A stretch of DNA of 64,000 bases from Demequina oxidasica (lineage in GTDB: Bacteria; Actinomycetota; Actinomycetes; Actinomycetales; Demequinaceae), in the NCBI RefSeq assembly GCF_000975115.1, contig NZ_BBRE01000002.1, forward strand, positions 356,875 through 420,874, written 5' to 3'. Positions 1 through 9,481 of the stretch are shown piece by piece. Each line of letters begins with the position of its first letter. Positions within the stretch are counted from its first letter, which is position 1. The translations under genes were made by a program, and so were the position numbers. The notes below the pieces were generated by a model that did no database searches, was not told the origin of the DNA, and saw only the letters and a list, made by a program, of their open reading frames with translations.

Positions 1-1
1 C

Positions 2-343
2 GACACCGACCTAGCGGGTTGGTACAACGGCGGCCCCAAGCCAGGTGCAGTTGGTCCAGCGGTCATTGCAGGGCACGTCAGTTACGGAGGCGGCCCGTCG
101 GTGTTCTTTCACCTGAGCGAGATCGTCGCAGGCGACAAGATCACCGTCACCCAAGAGGATGGGTCCGAAGTGAACTTTCGGGTGACGCGCGTCGAGCAGC
201 ATGCCAAGGATGACTTCCCAACACTTGAGGTCTACGGCAACACCGCCACACCAGAGTTGCGCTTGATCACGTGTGGTGGAGACGTCAACGAGTCGTCGGG
301 CCACTTCTACGACAATGTGATCGTGTTCGCTCAGATGGAATAG
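2..343 (+). CDS. Sortase, C-terminal part (class F-like), 5' end outside window
   Basis: Open from the window edge to TAG, giving the last 113 residues of a sortase-fold transpeptidase, which would join LPXTG-type substrates or act on cell-surface proteins outside the membrane. Two hallmark motifs are visible: the catalytic histidine in AGHVSY near the start of the fragment and the catalytic cysteine in LRLITCGG, followed by the terminal strand DNVIVFA. Class F-like is inferred from the ITCGG context and the short tail. In the final strand, the residue just before DNV is Tyr (GHFYDNV), where some relatives carry Arg, so the identity of the catalytic arginine is open. The N-terminal membrane anchor would lie before the window. 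No substrate gene is seen. Confidence 0.8.
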   Translation, partial: DTDLAGWYNGGPKPGAVGPAVIAGHVSYGGGPSVFFHLSEIVAGDKITVTQEDGSEVNFRVTRVEQHAKDDFPTLEVYGNTATPELRLITCGGDVNESSGHFYDNVIVFAQME

Positions 344-358
344 CGGCAATGTTGCCGT

Positions 359-1723
359 GTGGTGCGACACAATGGGGGAGTGAGCGAACCAGGCGATGTC
401 CCCAATGAAGAATCAGTCCGTCCGGTGAGCGCTGATGAGGAGGCCATGGAGCCAGTCCAGCTCATCGAGCAGTCAGGTGCAATCATGCGTACCGGCAGGC
501 TCATGCTTGGGGCTGGCACCGCGAGCTATAGGGTCGCGCAGGCGATGCACGCCGTAGCACGTTCGTTGGGCGTGGATGCCCACAGTGCGCAGGTATCCCT
601 CACTGACATCACCGCGACCTCCCGGCGCGGCCGCATCTTCCGCACCGAGATCGTCACCAACAGTGTCTTTTCCGTCAACACGGACCGCATTGTGGCACTT
701 GACCGGATGCGCAGGACGATGCCGGAGCACACCACCCCGGAGGAAGTACACCGGACGCTAGATCAGATTGAGGCGAAGCGTCCGCGCTACCCACCGTTCG
801 CCAACGCAGCCTTTGCAGGCGCAGCCTGTGGCGGCTTTGCCCTACTGAACCACGCTCTTTTACTCGAGATCGTCGCCGTGTTTCTTGCCGCCGGGGTCGG
901 ACAGTACGTGCGTCGACTCTTGATGATCCGCCACTTCAACATCTTTGGTGTGACGATGGTCGCCGCGGCCGTCGCGACAAGCATTTACATGGCGGGCATG
1001 GCGATCCTCAACGTGACGGGAGTGCAGGTTGCGACACATGCGGCGGGCTATATCTCTGCAGTCCTGTTTCTTTTGCCGGGATTCGCACTCATTACGGGCG
1101 CCCTCGACATGGCGAAGATGGACATCACCGCGGGGCTATCTCGGGTGGCGTTTGGCACCATGATCACGCTGGGCGCAACGGTGAGCGTCTTTGCTGTCTC
1201 GCTGCTCGGAACGCTACAGATTAGCGAGCGGGCGGTGAATGAGTTGCCAGTCGCGGCAGATATCGGAATGTGGGCCGGTGGTACAGCGGTAGGTGTCTTG
1301 GGGTTTGCTCTCATGTTCAATAGCCCCTGGCGGTTGGCATTCTCAGCCGCTGCGATTGGCATGGTCGCCAATGCCGGCCGCATGTATGCGATTGATCAGG
1401 GCATCGCCATTCAGACGGCAACGGCGGTCGCATGCATTGTGGTGGGCGTTCTAGCCGCCTTTGCGGCCCGTGGCGGGCGCTATCCGGTGATTACGCTCTC
1501 AGTCCCCGCCGTGCTCGTCATGGTGCCAGGAGTGACCGCCCACGAGGCAGTGGTAAGCCTCAATCGCGGAGACTACGCGACCTCAGTGGCTGGAATATTG
1601 TTGGTGAGCCTTGTCGTTCTTTCAATCATGGTGGGATTAGTCGTAGCCAAGTTGCTCACCGACCCCGAATGGGCATTTTCTAGAACGGAGCAGTCATGGC
1701 ATCGCATCGATACCGCGAGATAG
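359..1723 (+). CDS. Threonine/serine exporter family protein (ThrE, DUF1212/DUF3815)
   Basis: Predicted 454-residue inner-membrane exporter of the ThrE family. The N-terminal cytosolic half (about residues 30-150) holds the DUF1212 domain, with the typical GAGTASYRVAQAM and TDITATSR segments. It is followed by about ten hydrophobic segments (residues 150-440), covering the rest of DUF1212 and the DUF3815 half, so both halves of the exporter are present in one chain. The start is uncertain: GTG at 359 or 380 and ATG at 446 are all in frame, and none has an ideally spaced ribosome site. It starts 15 bases after the sortase stop and overlaps the next gene by 28 bases, so the three may be co-transcribed. 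Substrate (Thr/Ser) is inferred from the family. Confidence 0.85.
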   Translation: MVRHNGGVSEPGDVPNEESVRPVSADEEAMEPVQLIEQSGAIMRTGRLMLGAGTASYRVAQAMHAVARSLGVDAHSAQVSLTDITATSRRGRIFRTEIVTNSVFSVNTDRIVALDRMRRTMPEHTTPEEVHRTLDQIEAKRPRYPPFANAAFAGAACGGFALLNHALLLEIVAVFLAAGVGQYVRRLLMIRHFNIFGVTMVAAAVATSIYMAGMAILNVTGVQVATHAAGYISAVLFLLPGFALITGALDMAKMDITAGLSRVAFGTMITLGATVSVFAVSLLGTLQISERAVNELPVAADIGMWAGGTAVGVLGFALMFNSPWRLAFSAAAIGMVANAGRMYAIDQGIAIQTATAVACIVVGVLAAFAARGGRYPVITLSVPAVLVMVPGVTAHEAVVSLNRGDYATSVAGILLVSLVVLSIMVGLVVAKLLTDPEWAFSRTEQSWHRIDTAR

Positions 1724-2055
1724 ACCCCAGCCTTCCCGACGTTGGCAAGAGTTCGGGTGGACCGAAGGAGATGTCTCTCGACGATGCTCGAGTGATCATG
1801 GCCGCGACTGACCTTTTGGCGTTGGGGCTCATGCATGGGTACCTGCGTTCCTATGCTGCGACCGCAGGTGCGATTATGTTCGCGCCTGCCATCGCGGCGA
1901 TCGCGTTGATCCTTGGCTGGACCGGCGTTGCAATCGTCTTCTTCGCGCTGTTCGGCATGGCAGCGTGGGTCGTCATGGAGGCCCGGCGCCGTGCGCGCAA
2001 ATGGGAGTCCGTAGTCTTCACACGCATCGCGCAGTTGACCACCGCTCAATCTTGA
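1696..2055 (+). CDS. Small membrane protein of unknown function
   Basis: 119 residues. The N-terminal 45 residues are polar; two hydrophobic segments follow at about 50-70 and 72-92, and then a basic stretch (EARRRARKW) that would lie in the cytoplasm by the positive-inside rule. I do not recognise a family. ATG at 1696 has GGAG eight bases upstream and lies inside the 3' end of the ThrE-like exporter gene (28-base overlap), which suggests translational coupling. It could be an accessory or neighbouring membrane protein for the exporter, but that is only context. Confidence 0.6.
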   Translation: MASHRYREIDPSLPDVGKSSGGPKEMSLDDARVIMAATDLLALGLMHGYLRSYAATAGAIMFAPAIAAIALILGWTGVAIVFFALFGMAAWVVMEARRRARKWESVVFTRIAQLTTAQS

Positions 2056-2072
2056 GGCGACGAAGGCCAGGT

Positions 2073-4532
2073 TCAGCCGATGCCGTGAACCGGCGCGCTA
2101 ATCCGGGTACCGGATCCATCGCGACGCCCAAACTCCTCGGGTAGGTCGATCGACTGGCCAGCGCCGGAACTCGCGCGAGCGGGGCCCGTTCCTACCCAGG
2201 CGGACAGCAACGCGTCCTCGCCGCGGACAAAGCGGTGCGCACGCACCCCGCCGGTGGCCCGTCCCTTAGAGGGGTACTCGGCAAACGGAGTGACCTTGGC
2301 CGTGCCAGGGGTGGTTCCAGGGAGGGCGGTGGATGGCCCGGCGATAGTAACGACCACTGGCGCCGTCGGATCGTCACCCTGGGCGGCATCGGCGGTAACG
2401 ACCCCAAAGTAAGTGACCTTGGCTCCTGCACTCAGCTTGATGCCGGCCACGCCACCACCGGCACGCCCCTGTGGACGCACGAGCGAGGCAGCGAAGTGCA
2501 GGAGTTGAGCGTCATCAGTCACGAACACGAGCGAGTCGGCATCGGCCGCGAGTACCGCGCCCACGACCGTGTCTCCCTCCTTAAGCGAGATGACCTCCCA
2601 TGAATCCTTGTGGGGAGCATCCCCTGGGGCGACGCGTTTGACGACACCCTGCGCGGTGCCAAGCGTGAGCGGCCGGTCGCCGGTCAGCGGAACGATGGAC
2701 AGCGGTTCCTCTCCACGCTCTAGGGTGACAAGTTCCGCGAGCGGTACCCCTCCGCCCAGCGAAGGTGGCTCGGACGACGGCGCGAGTGCGGGCACATCGA
2801 GCAACGACAGGCGGACGATGCGACCCAGTGTGGTCACGACGCCCACATCGGCACGTGCCGAGGCGGGAATCATGGCTCGAATCACGTCGTGCGAGCTGCG
2901 TCTTCCCTCGGTGGGGACGGGGGAGTCGTCTGCAGTGCGTGCCACGAGGCCGGTGACGGAGAGCAGCGCAAAGCATGCCGTGTCCTCGATCTCCATCGGG
3001 ATGGCGGCGCTACGCGAAGAGGTGCCCGTACCGACTGCGCCGAGTGACGCCGGTGCGCCAGCATCGGCCAGCAGAATGGTCCGGCGCGGGGTGCCGTACT
3101 CGGCAGCGGCAACGTCCATCTCGGCGCCGACCACAGCGCGCAGGGTGGTGGGGGAGGACAGGATCTCCTCGAGCTCGGCGATCTCGGCGAGCAGCTTGGC
3201 CTTCTCCTCTTCCAATTCGAGTTTGGAGAACTTGGTCAAGCGGCGCAGGCGCAGTTCCAGAATGTACTCGGCCTGGATCTCCGACAGATCGAACGCCGTC
3301 ATGAGGCGCGTGCGTGCCTCAGCGACCTCCTCCGAGGACCGAATGATCTGAATGACGTCGTCGATGTCGAGGATCGCGACCAACAGGCCGTCGACAAGAT
3401 GCAGGCGATCGAGTCGTGCCTGCAGGCGGTGCTTGGAGCGGCGCGTGACCACATTGATCCGGTGACCCACCCACACGGCAAGCATTTCCTTGAGGCCCAT
3501 AGTGCGGGGCTCGCCGTCGACCAGTGCGACGTTGTTGATGGAGAAGGACTCCTCGAGCGGGGTATACCGGTACAGCTTCTCCAGCACTGCCTCGGGATTG
3601 AAGCCGTTCTTGATTTCGATTACCAGACGTAGGCCGTGGTGGCGATCGGTGAGGTCTGTGACTGCGCTGATGCCGTCCAACTTCTTGTTGGAGACGCCAT
3701 CCTTGATCTTCTCGATGACTTTCTCGGGGCCCACGAGGTACGGCAGCTCGGTGACGACGATTCCCTGGCGCTTGGCCGTGACCTTCTCGATCCGGGTGGT
3801 GGCGCGGGTCTTAAACGCACCCTTACCGGTCTCGTAGGCCTGACGCACTCCCTCCAAGCCCACGATCTTGCCGCCGGACGGCAGGTCCGGGCCAGGCACA
3901 AAGCGCATCAGTTCGTCGAGGTCGGCCTTGGGGTTGGCGAGCAGGTGGCGCGCGGCGGCGATGACTTCGATCAGGTTGTGCGGGGCCATGTTCGTGGCCA
4001 TACCCACGGCGATTCCCGATGCGCCGTTGACCAGCAAGTTGGGGATGGCTGCGGGCAGCACTTCAGGCTGCTGCAACTTGTTGTCGTAATTGGGGACAAA
4101 GTCGACAACGTCCTCACCCAGGTCCGCGGTGAGTGCCATTGAGGCCTTTGCCAGGCGTGCCTCGGTGTATCGAGCAGCAGCGGGGCCGTCGTCGAGTGAA
4201 CCGAAGTTGCCGTGACCGTCAACGAGCGGCAGGCGCAAGGAAAAGTTCTGGGCCATGCGCACCAGGGCGTCGTAGATGGCCGAGTCGCCGTGGGGGTGGA
4301 GCTTTCCCATGACCTCGCCAACCACACGCGCGGACTTCACATAACTGCGCTCGGGGCGCAGTCCCATGTCCTGCATCATGTAGACGATCCGTCGCTGCAC
4401 GGGCTTGAGGCCGTCACGCGCATCGGGAAGCGCGCGCGAGTAGATCACCGAGTAGGCGTACTCCAGAAACGAAGCCTCCATCTCGGCGCTGACATCAATA
4501 TCGACGATCTGCGAGTCCGACGCGTCGGTCAT
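2073..4532 (-). CDS. parC: Type IIA topoisomerase subunit A (ParC/GyrA family)
   Basis: 819 residues, cutting and rejoining subunit of a type IIA topoisomerase. The active-site tyrosine is Tyr122 (ARYTEARL). The quinolone-resistance region [17 protein letters not shown] (about 79-95) keeps Ser84 and Asp88, the drug-sensitive state. A coiled-coil segment follows (about 430-480), then six-bladed C-terminal repeats. A degenerate GyrA box, QGRAGGG, lies near residue 686, so the C-terminal domain could still wrap DNA. The ATG at 4532 is preceded by GAGGAG and is preferred over a longer frame to 4676. No parE/gyrB is next to it; in Actinobacteria the second GyrA-like gene is usually called parC and its partner lies elsewhere. 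GyrA cannot be fully excluded. Confidence 0.85.
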   Translation of the reverse strand: MTDASDSQIVDIDVSAEMEASFLEYAYSVIYSRALPDARDGLKPVQRRIVYMMQDMGLRPERSYVKSARVVGEVMGKLHPHGDSAIYDALVRMAQNFSLRLPLVDGHGNFGSLDDGPAAARYTEARLAKASMALTADLGEDVVDFVPNYDNKLQQPEVLPAAIPNLLVNGASGIAVGMATNMAPHNLIEVIAAARHLLANPKADLDELMRFVPGPDLPSGGKIVGLEGVRQAYETGKGAFKTRATTRIEKVTAKRQGIVVTELPYLVGPEKVIEKIKDGVSNKKLDGISAVTDLTDRHHGLRLVIEIKNGFNPEAVLEKLYRYTPLEESFSINNVALVDGEPRTMGLKEMLAVWVGHRINVVTRRSKHRLQARLDRLHLVDGLLVAILDIDDVIQIIRSSEEVAEARTRLMTAFDLSEIQAEYILELRLRRLTKFSKLELEEEKAKLLAEIAELEEILSSPTTLRAVVGAEMDVAAAEYGTPRRTILLADAGAPASLGAVGTGTSSRSAAIPMEIEDTACFALLSVTGLVARTADDSPVPTEGRRSSHDVIRAMIPASARADVGVVTTLGRIVRLSLLDVPALAPSSEPPSLGGGVPLAELVTLERGEEPLSIVPLTGDRPLTLGTAQGVVKRVAPGDAPHKDSWEVISLKEGDTVVGAVLAADADSLVFVTDDAQLLHFAASLVRPQGRAGGGVAGIKLSAGAKVTYFGVVTADAAQGDDPTAPVVVTIAGPSTALPGTTPGTAKVTPFAEYPSKGRATGGVRAHRFVRGEDALLSAWVGTGPARASSGAGQSIDLPEEFGRRDGSGTRISAPVHGIG

Positions 4533-4674
4533 CTCACTCCTCAGGAACTGCTTGGGTCTAATGAACTGCACGTATTGTCTCGCGCCTGGGCGGGGTCGCG
4601 GTGCCGCCACGCGGCGAGCGAGCCTCACTGCAGTGCAGTCCCCACGGCGAGTCGGAAGGTGGAACACTAGTGGC

Positions 4675-5241
4675 ATGTCTCAGACGCTTGACCAAGCAGT
4701 TGCCGTTGCCGGGTACTACCCAGCCCTCGCATCGTCCGTTCTCAAGAGTGCCATCGGTGCAGAATCCGTGCGAGCTCACTTTGTGCACGCGGAGACGACG
4801 TTTGACGACCGCGAGGTGCGTCGGCACATGACGGTACTGGTCATCACCGACACGCGCCTGCTGCGCGTTCACATGGACGATGGCGCGGGGCACTCGGGCG
4901 AGGGCGCACACGAGGCGTCGGCGACAGTCGAAACCGCATTCCTGTCAAGGATCTCGAACATGGCGATGACACATGTGGTGCACCACCCGGAAAACTTCCG
5001 TGAGGGCGACGGCCCTTCAGAGTTGGTGCTCGCAGTGGGATGGGGCATCCACTCGCGCATCGAGCTCGAGCCCGCCACGTGTGGCGACGAGAACTGCGAT
5101 GCCGACCATGGTTATACGGGCGGCATCACAGGCGACGACACGTTGGTGCGCGTCAGCGCCATTGCAGACGGGGTCGACACGGTTCACGCACTCGAACGAT
5201 TTGCCTCGACCCTTCAGCAGGCCATCGGGGCGCCTGCGTGA
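4675..5241 (+). CDS. DUF5998 family protein
   Basis: 188 residues, recognised as the actinobacterial DUF5998 family of unknown function. It starts [19 protein letters not shown] and has a conserved-looking core around DTRLLRV and the [15 protein letters not shown] segment. A small cysteine/acidic motif, [15 protein letters not shown], sits near residue 140 and could bind metal, but this is not shown. No signal peptide or membrane segment. It is divergent from parC (142 bases between start codons) and its stop overlaps the start of the next gene (GTGA), so the two are probably one operon and translationally coupled. Confidence 0.8.
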   Translation: MSQTLDQAVAVAGYYPALASSVLKSAIGAESVRAHFVHAETTFDDREVRRHMTVLVITDTRLLRVHMDDGAGHSGEGAHEASATVETAFLSRISNMAMTHVVHHPENFREGDGPSELVLAVGWGIHSRIELEPATCGDENCDADHGYTGGITGDDTLVRVSAIADGVDTVHALERFASTLQQAIGAPA

Positions 5242-6407
5242 CGCTCGCCCAGCACCTCGGTGCTGCCGGGCTCAGCCTTCCCCATTACGGACGCAAGGAC
5301 TTGGGGGCGGTCCTCCCCGCGGCGCTCGCCGCGGTGGGCGCAGGTCACGTGGTTAATTGGCGCAATGCGGAGTCCGACAGGCAACGGCTGGGCCTGCCAC
5401 GCGTACGCCACGTCGTGGTGGTGCTGCTCGACGGGCTGGGGCACCTCCAGCTCGATGCGCGTCGCGGGCATGCACCGTTTTTGCGTTCTATCGAATCCGG
5501 CGTCGTGACAGCGGGGTATCCGACCACGACAGCTGCCTCGCTGGCGATGTTCGGCACCGGACAGCCGTCAGGGCGCACCGGGATGACGGGCTACACCGCC
5601 ATGAACCCCGGCACCGGCAAGGTCGCGAATCTTATCTCCTGGGAGAACGCCGAGGCACCCGAGGAATGGCAGCGTCAGCCTTCGCTGCTCGAGCAGGCCG
5701 CTGCGGACGGCTTCACCATCACGACGCTTGGCAAGCGCCGCTTCGCGGGATCAGGATTGACTCAGGCCGTGTTGCGCGGTGGGCAGTTCGTGGGCGCCGA
5801 GAGTCTCGCCGAGCGCATAGATGTCGCGCTTGGTGCGGCCCGCCAGTCCGGGGTGTCGTACTGCTACTGGGGAGAGATAGATGCCGCGGGTCACCGCTAC
5901 GGCTGGGAGAGCCAGGAATGGGTGGCCGCGCTGGAGGACGCCGACCGAGAACTGCGCCGGCTCGCCTCCCAACTTCCTCGCGGCACGGCCATGGTCGTGA
6001 CGGCCGACCATGGCATGATCGATGTCACCGGCGCACCGCGGTGGGATGCCGGAGAGCACCCCGGGCTCCTCGAGGGCGTACGCCTTACGGCGGGGGAGCC
6101 CCGCGCCCTGCATCTTCATCTTGACGAGAGTGTGAACGCGGAAGAAGTCGTAGAGCGCTGGCGGAACGTCTTGGGTAAGCATGCTGCCGTTGTCACCAAA
6201 GCAGACGCCGATGCCGGTGGCCTCTTTGGAGAGATCCTTCCCGAGGTTTCGGGCCGCATCGGCGACGTCGTCGTGGCCATGGCAGGACGAGCAACCGTGG
6301 TCGATTCGCGTTCTCAGTCCGAGCGGTCAATGGCACTAATTGGGGTGCATGGTTCGCTGACACCCGAGGAACTCCAGGTTCCTCTGCTCGCCGCGGTAGG
6401 CGGGTAG
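5238..6407 (+). CDS. Alkaline phosphatase-fold phosphodiesterase/nucleotide pyrophosphatase
   Basis: 389 residues, type I phosphodiesterase/nucleotide pyrophosphatase family. Metal-binding motifs of the fold are visible: VVVVLLDGLG near residue 57 (Asp ligand), PTTTAASLAMFGTG (catalytic Thr, residues about 95-108), a second Asp/His set in WGEIDAAGHRYG (about 212), TADHGMID (about 255) and the late His in GEHPGL (about 274). It therefore should hydrolyse phosphodiester or phosphomonoester bonds with two metal ions. No signal peptide, so it is likely cytosolic. GTG at 5238 overlaps the TGA of the DUF5998 gene. The physiological substrate is unknown. Confidence 0.82.
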   Translation: MTLAQHLGAAGLSLPHYGRKDLGAVLPAALAAVGAGHVVNWRNAESDRQRLGLPRVRHVVVVLLDGLGHLQLDARRGHAPFLRSIESGVVTAGYPTTTAASLAMFGTGQPSGRTGMTGYTAMNPGTGKVANLISWENAEAPEEWQRQPSLLEQAAADGFTITTLGKRRFAGSGLTQAVLRGGQFVGAESLAERIDVALGAARQSGVSYCYWGEIDAAGHRYGWESQEWVAALEDADRELRRLASQLPRGTAMVVTADHGMIDVTGAPRWDAGEHPGLLEGVRLTAGEPRALHLHLDESVNAEEVVERWRNVLGKHAAVVTKADADAGGLFGEILPEVSGRIGDVVVAMAGRATVVDSRSQSERSMALIGVHGSLTPEELQVPLLAAVGG

Positions 6408-6414
6408 AGCCAGC

Positions 6415-6434
6415 TCCGACGCTTCGAGGTCGGA
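6415..6434. terminator. Weak hairpin between convergent genes
   Basis: TCCGAC and GTCGGA form a 6-bp stem with an 8-base loop between the convergent phosphodiesterase and ABC-ATPase genes. No clear T run follows, so this is only a possible bidirectional terminator. Confidence 0.3.
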
Positions 6435-6447
6435 AAGCGCACGCGAA

Positions 6448-7251
6448 CTACGTGGAACGCGCCGTCCAACGACCGCCGCTGCGCGAGACCTGGATAGGGT
6501 GATCAAAACAGCGACTCACGTTGTCAGTAGTGAGGACTGTCTCCACGTCGCCCTGCACAAGGAGGCACCCCTCGCGAAGCAGCGCTGCGTGGGTAGTGGA
6601 CGCCGGTAGCTCCTCGAAGTGGTGGGTGACGGTGACCGTCGCCATGTGAGGATGCGTCGCCGCCAAGTCGCTGAGCGTCGCCAGCAGTTGCTCGCGCGCT
6701 GCCACGTCGAGCCCGGTCGTTGCCTCGTCCAGCAGTAGCAACGCGGGGTCGTTCATCAGCGCCCGAGCAATCAGGACACGACCTCGTTCACCCTGCGACA
6801 TTGTGGCCCAGCGCAGCACGCGTGCCTGCGTGATTCCGACCAGGTTGAGCAACTCGTCTGCCCGGACTTGCTGAGCCGGTGTGGGTTCCCAACGGGGGAT
6901 GAGCTCTATTGAGCCGGTAACCCCGGTGAGCACCACATCGCGCGCTGGCAAATCACGCGACAGTGGGTGACGAGCCACCACGAGTCCGATGTGGCTACGG
7001 AGTTCTCGCATGTCAACTCGGCCGAGGCGGTAACCCAGGACGCTGACTGACCCACGGCTTGGATGACTGACCGCGGCCAGTAGTGAAATCAGGGTCGACT
7101 TTCCTGCGCCGTTGGGGCCAATCAGCGCCCATCGCTCTCCACGGTGCACGGTGAGATCGACGGAGTCGAGGATGGTGCGGCTGCCACGGAAAAAACTGAC
7201 GTCCTCCGCGCGCAGGACGGAGTCGTCGACACCGTGATGGTTCAGGGGCAT
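6448..7251 (-). CDS. ABC transporter ATP-binding protein
   Basis: 267 residues, a single ATPase domain. Walker A is GPNGAGKST, the signature is degenerate (MSQGERGR instead of LSGGQ), Walker B is LLLLDEATTGLD, and the H-loop histidine is in TVTHHFEELP. The TMSQGERGRVLIARAL form resembles ModF/YlmA-like ATPases that have no obvious permease beside them. No membrane or binding-protein gene is adjacent, so the transported substrate is unknown and a non-transport role is possible. ATG at 7251 is taken as start, 25 bases after the sepH stop; a TTG at 7317 inside sepH is an alternative. Co-directional with sepH upstream. Confidence 0.82.
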   Translation of the reverse strand: MPLNHHGVDDSVLRAEDVSFFRGSRTILDSVDLTVHRGERWALIGPNGAGKSTLISLLAAVSHPSRGSVSVLGYRLGRVDMRELRSHIGLVVARHPLSRDLPARDVVLTGVTGSIELIPRWEPTPAQQVRADELLNLVGITQARVLRWATMSQGERGRVLIARALMNDPALLLLDEATTGLDVAAREQLLATLSDLAATHPHMATVTVTHHFEELPASTTHAALLREGCLLVQGDVETVLTTDNVSRCFDHPIQVSRSGGRWTARST

Positions 7252-7276
7252 GGGGAGAGGTTGAGGTGCAGGACTA

Positions 7277-8410
7277 CTAGTCGCGTGGCGGCTCGTCGTT
7301 CTTGGCGCCAAAGACAATCTCGTCCCAACTGGGAACCGATGCGCGGCCCTTCTTAGGGGGACGCCTCTCGCCCGTTTCGGGGTTCACGTTGCGCTCGATG
7401 GCAGGCGACTTGCCCACCTGTGAGGAAGCGTCGTCGCGGCGTGCTGACCCAGCCGGGTGCGGCATCGTCTGGCCGGCGGAACTGAATCCCACGTCGGCGC
7501 TACGTGCCTTGGCCGCCGGGCCAAAACCCTCGAAGCCACCATCCTCGTCGTGCTCGTCAACATCGTCCTCGTCGACAGTCTCACGGGTGCCGCGTTTGCC
7601 TTGTAGGTCCTCGAGCAGCGCCTCTGTGGGGTTGACCTCGAAGTCGCGCTCGGCCTCGCCACCCGCGGCGGGCACTGGGGTGTCGTCATCGTCAAAATCG
7701 TCGTTGTCGAGGTGGAAGCCACCCTGAGTTTGGTCGGGCAGAGCGGTCACCGCAGGTGGACGGGTCTCATTGAGCGGTCCGGTCTCGGCTTCCTCGCCAC
7801 GAACGGCGCTCAGGTGTCGCTTGGGGATGGGGACATCCAGGAGCTCGGTCTCGGTGAGCCAGCGGGCCTCATCATCCTCAGCGGTGACGGCGCGTGCGCT
7901 GTGATCGAAAGTCCACCGGGCGCGCACGTTGCGTCCACCAGCGACATAGTCTGCCGCCACCTGCCACGGCTCATCTATCTCACGCCATGCGTCCCACAAG
8001 ATGCTCTCCGTGTCTACGCCTCGCGACGCCAGCCTGTCGGCAACCAGGTCGCCCAGCACGGGTGAGCCCACGTCGCGGCCGATGCGTGTGCCGCGAGCGA
8101 GGTCCGCGATGTAGGAGCGTTCTGCGATGACCGGTACTTCGTACTTCTCAAACGAGCGCACGTCCTCGCCGGTGATCTCCGCGAGTTCGGCGGCATTCAG
8201 TCCTGCACGGATGCGCTGTTGAATCTCCTTGGGACTCAGTCCTGACGAGGCAGGCGCGGGCGCGGCGTTGACTGGGGTAGTCGCCCTCGCATGCCGAATG
8301 GCGCGACGAAGTTCGTCCGAGATCGGCAACGTGTACCGTTCCCCGGATTCGGAAGTAACGATGAGGTTTTCACCATCATCGGCTGGGCCCACCAAAGACA
8401 AGCGTGTCAT
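7277..8410 (-). CDS. sepH: Septation protein SepH
   Basis: 377 residues, SepH (DUF3071), an actinobacterial cell-division protein that binds FtsZ and promotes its assembly. The N-terminal conserved domain (about 1-175) begins MTRLSLVGPADDGENLIV and includes a helix-turn-helix-like stretch (LSPKEIQQRIRAGLNAAELA) and the FEKYEVPVIAERSYIA segment. The middle is a long acidic, probably disordered region (about 210-340). The C-terminus has the conserved basic-to-aromatic motif RASVPSWDEIVFG (residues about 356-368). Start ATG at 8410. Transcribed toward the ABC ATPase gene and divergent from the inositol-monophosphatase gene. Confidence 0.9.
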   Translation of the reverse strand: MTRLSLVGPADDGENLIVTSESGERYTLPISDELRRAIRHARATTPVNAAPAPASSGLSPKEIQQRIRAGLNAAELAEITGEDVRSFEKYEVPVIAERSYIADLARGTRIGRDVGSPVLGDLVADRLASRGVDTESILWDAWREIDEPWQVAADYVAGGRNVRARWTFDHSARAVTAEDDEARWLTETELLDVPIPKRHLSAVRGEEAETGPLNETRPPAVTALPDQTQGGFHLDNDDFDDDDTPVPAAGGEAERDFEVNPTEALLEDLQGKRGTRETVDEDDVDEHDEDGGFEGFGPAAKARSADVGFSSAGQTMPHPAGSARRDDASSQVGKSPAIERNVNPETGERRPPKKGRASVPSWDEIVFGAKNDEPPRD

Positions 8411-8523
8411 GTGCCCAGCGTGCCACGCCGGGCCGCTTATCGCGCGTCACGCCACGCTGAAGCAGCACCTGAGTGGCGCCCACGTCTCCTCTGAACCCAC
8501 CATCGGGCGCAAATTGGGGCACC

Positions 8524-9360
8524 ATGGGTGCCATGATGGCGATTTCAACGCACGACATCGATGCGCTACTCGACATCGCGCGCGTCCTGGCGCGTGAGAC
8601 CGGGGAGCAGGTGGTCGCGTCTCTGCGCGACGCCAGGGTCGCGGCTACGAAGTCCAGCGCTGAGGACGTGGTGACTCAGAACGACATCGCCGCCGAGCAG
8701 CATCTCCGTTCAAGGATTGCGGAACTTCGCCCCCAGGACGGGATTCTGGGCGAGGAGGGTGACGACGTAGTGGGGACGTCGGGCGTGACGTGGGTGCTCG
8801 ATCCGATCGATGGCACTGTTAACTATCTCTACGGCCTCCCGCACTACGGCGTGTCCGTTGCGGCCGTCGCGGGTCCACCACGCACTGGTGAGTGGACCCC
8901 GCTGGTTGGCGCCGTGTACGACGGTTCCGGCGTGCTGTGGTCCGCTGCCCGGGACAGGGGAGCCACCCGTGACGATGAGCTACTGGTGCGCACCACCGGA
9001 CCTGATTTGGGGGGCACACTTCTGGCTACGGGTTTTCAGTACGTAGCGGAGCGACGCGTGCGGCAGGGACAGATCGCTACCCAGATGCTCGCTCGGGTGC
9101 GGGACATTCGCCGCCTTGGCGCGGCGTCGGTGGATCTTTGCCTCGCGGCTGCCGGTCAGGTTGATGCCTATTACGAGCATGGACTCAACGCTTGGGACTT
9201 TGCTGCCGGTGCTTTGATTGCCACGGAGGCTGGTCTAAGAGTGTCTGGAATCGATGGTGGGCCCGCCAGCGAGCGGTTGCTGATCGCGGCGGTTCCTGGC
9301 ACTTGGGGGGCTCTTCGGGATGCTCTAATTGAGGCCGGCGCGGAGGACTCATGGCCGTGA
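8524..9360 (+). CDS. Inositol monophosphatase family protein (SuhB-like)
   Basis: 278 residues, lithium-sensitive metal-dependent phosphatase family. Metal-binding motifs: GEEGDD (Glu pair, about residues 75-80), LDPIDGTVNY (about 95-104) and the C-terminal AWDFAAGALI (about 222-231). The expected reaction is release of phosphate from inositol-1-phosphate or a related sugar phosphate, feeding inositol for phosphatidylinositol lipids, whose assembly genes are at 43.9-46.7 kb. It opens a block in the same order as Mycobacterium Rv2701c to Rv2690c. Starts at 8524, 8533 and 8536 are all possible; 8524 has a weak GGGG upstream. Histidinol phosphatase or 3',5'-bisphosphate nucleotidase activity cannot be excluded. 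Confidence 0.82.
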   Translation: MGAMMAISTHDIDALLDIARVLARETGEQVVASLRDARVAATKSSAEDVVTQNDIAAEQHLRSRIAELRPQDGILGEEGDDVVGTSGVTWVLDPIDGTVNYLYGLPHYGVSVAAVAGPPRTGEWTPLVGAVYDGSGVLWSAARDRGATRDDELLVRTTGPDLGGTLLATGFQYVAERRVRQGQIATQMLARVRDIRRLGAASVDLCLAAAGQVDAYYEHGLNAWDFAAGALIATEAGLRVSGIDGGPASERLLIAAVPGTWGALRDALIEAGAEDSWP

Positions 9361-9406
9361 TAGCGCGCGTCGAGTCGCATTCCGCCGATTTTTCAGGCAC
9401 AATGCG

Positions 9407-9439
9407 TGCGCCTGGGGAACAAATTTAACCGCAGGCGCA
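9407..9439. promoter_or_regulatory. Inverted repeat upstream of the DUF4193 gene
   Basis: TGCGCCTG (9407-9414) and CAGGCGCA (9432-9439) are perfect 8-base inverted repeats flanking an AT-rich 17-base spacer that contains AAATTT. A second small repeat, AGTACT twice around CACC, lies just downstream (9443-9458). The first element could be an operator or a short transcriptional hairpin; which is unknown. Confidence 0.35.
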
Positions 9440-9481
9440 TTGAGTACTCACCAGTACTTTTCGTGAAGGGAAGACCGCCGC

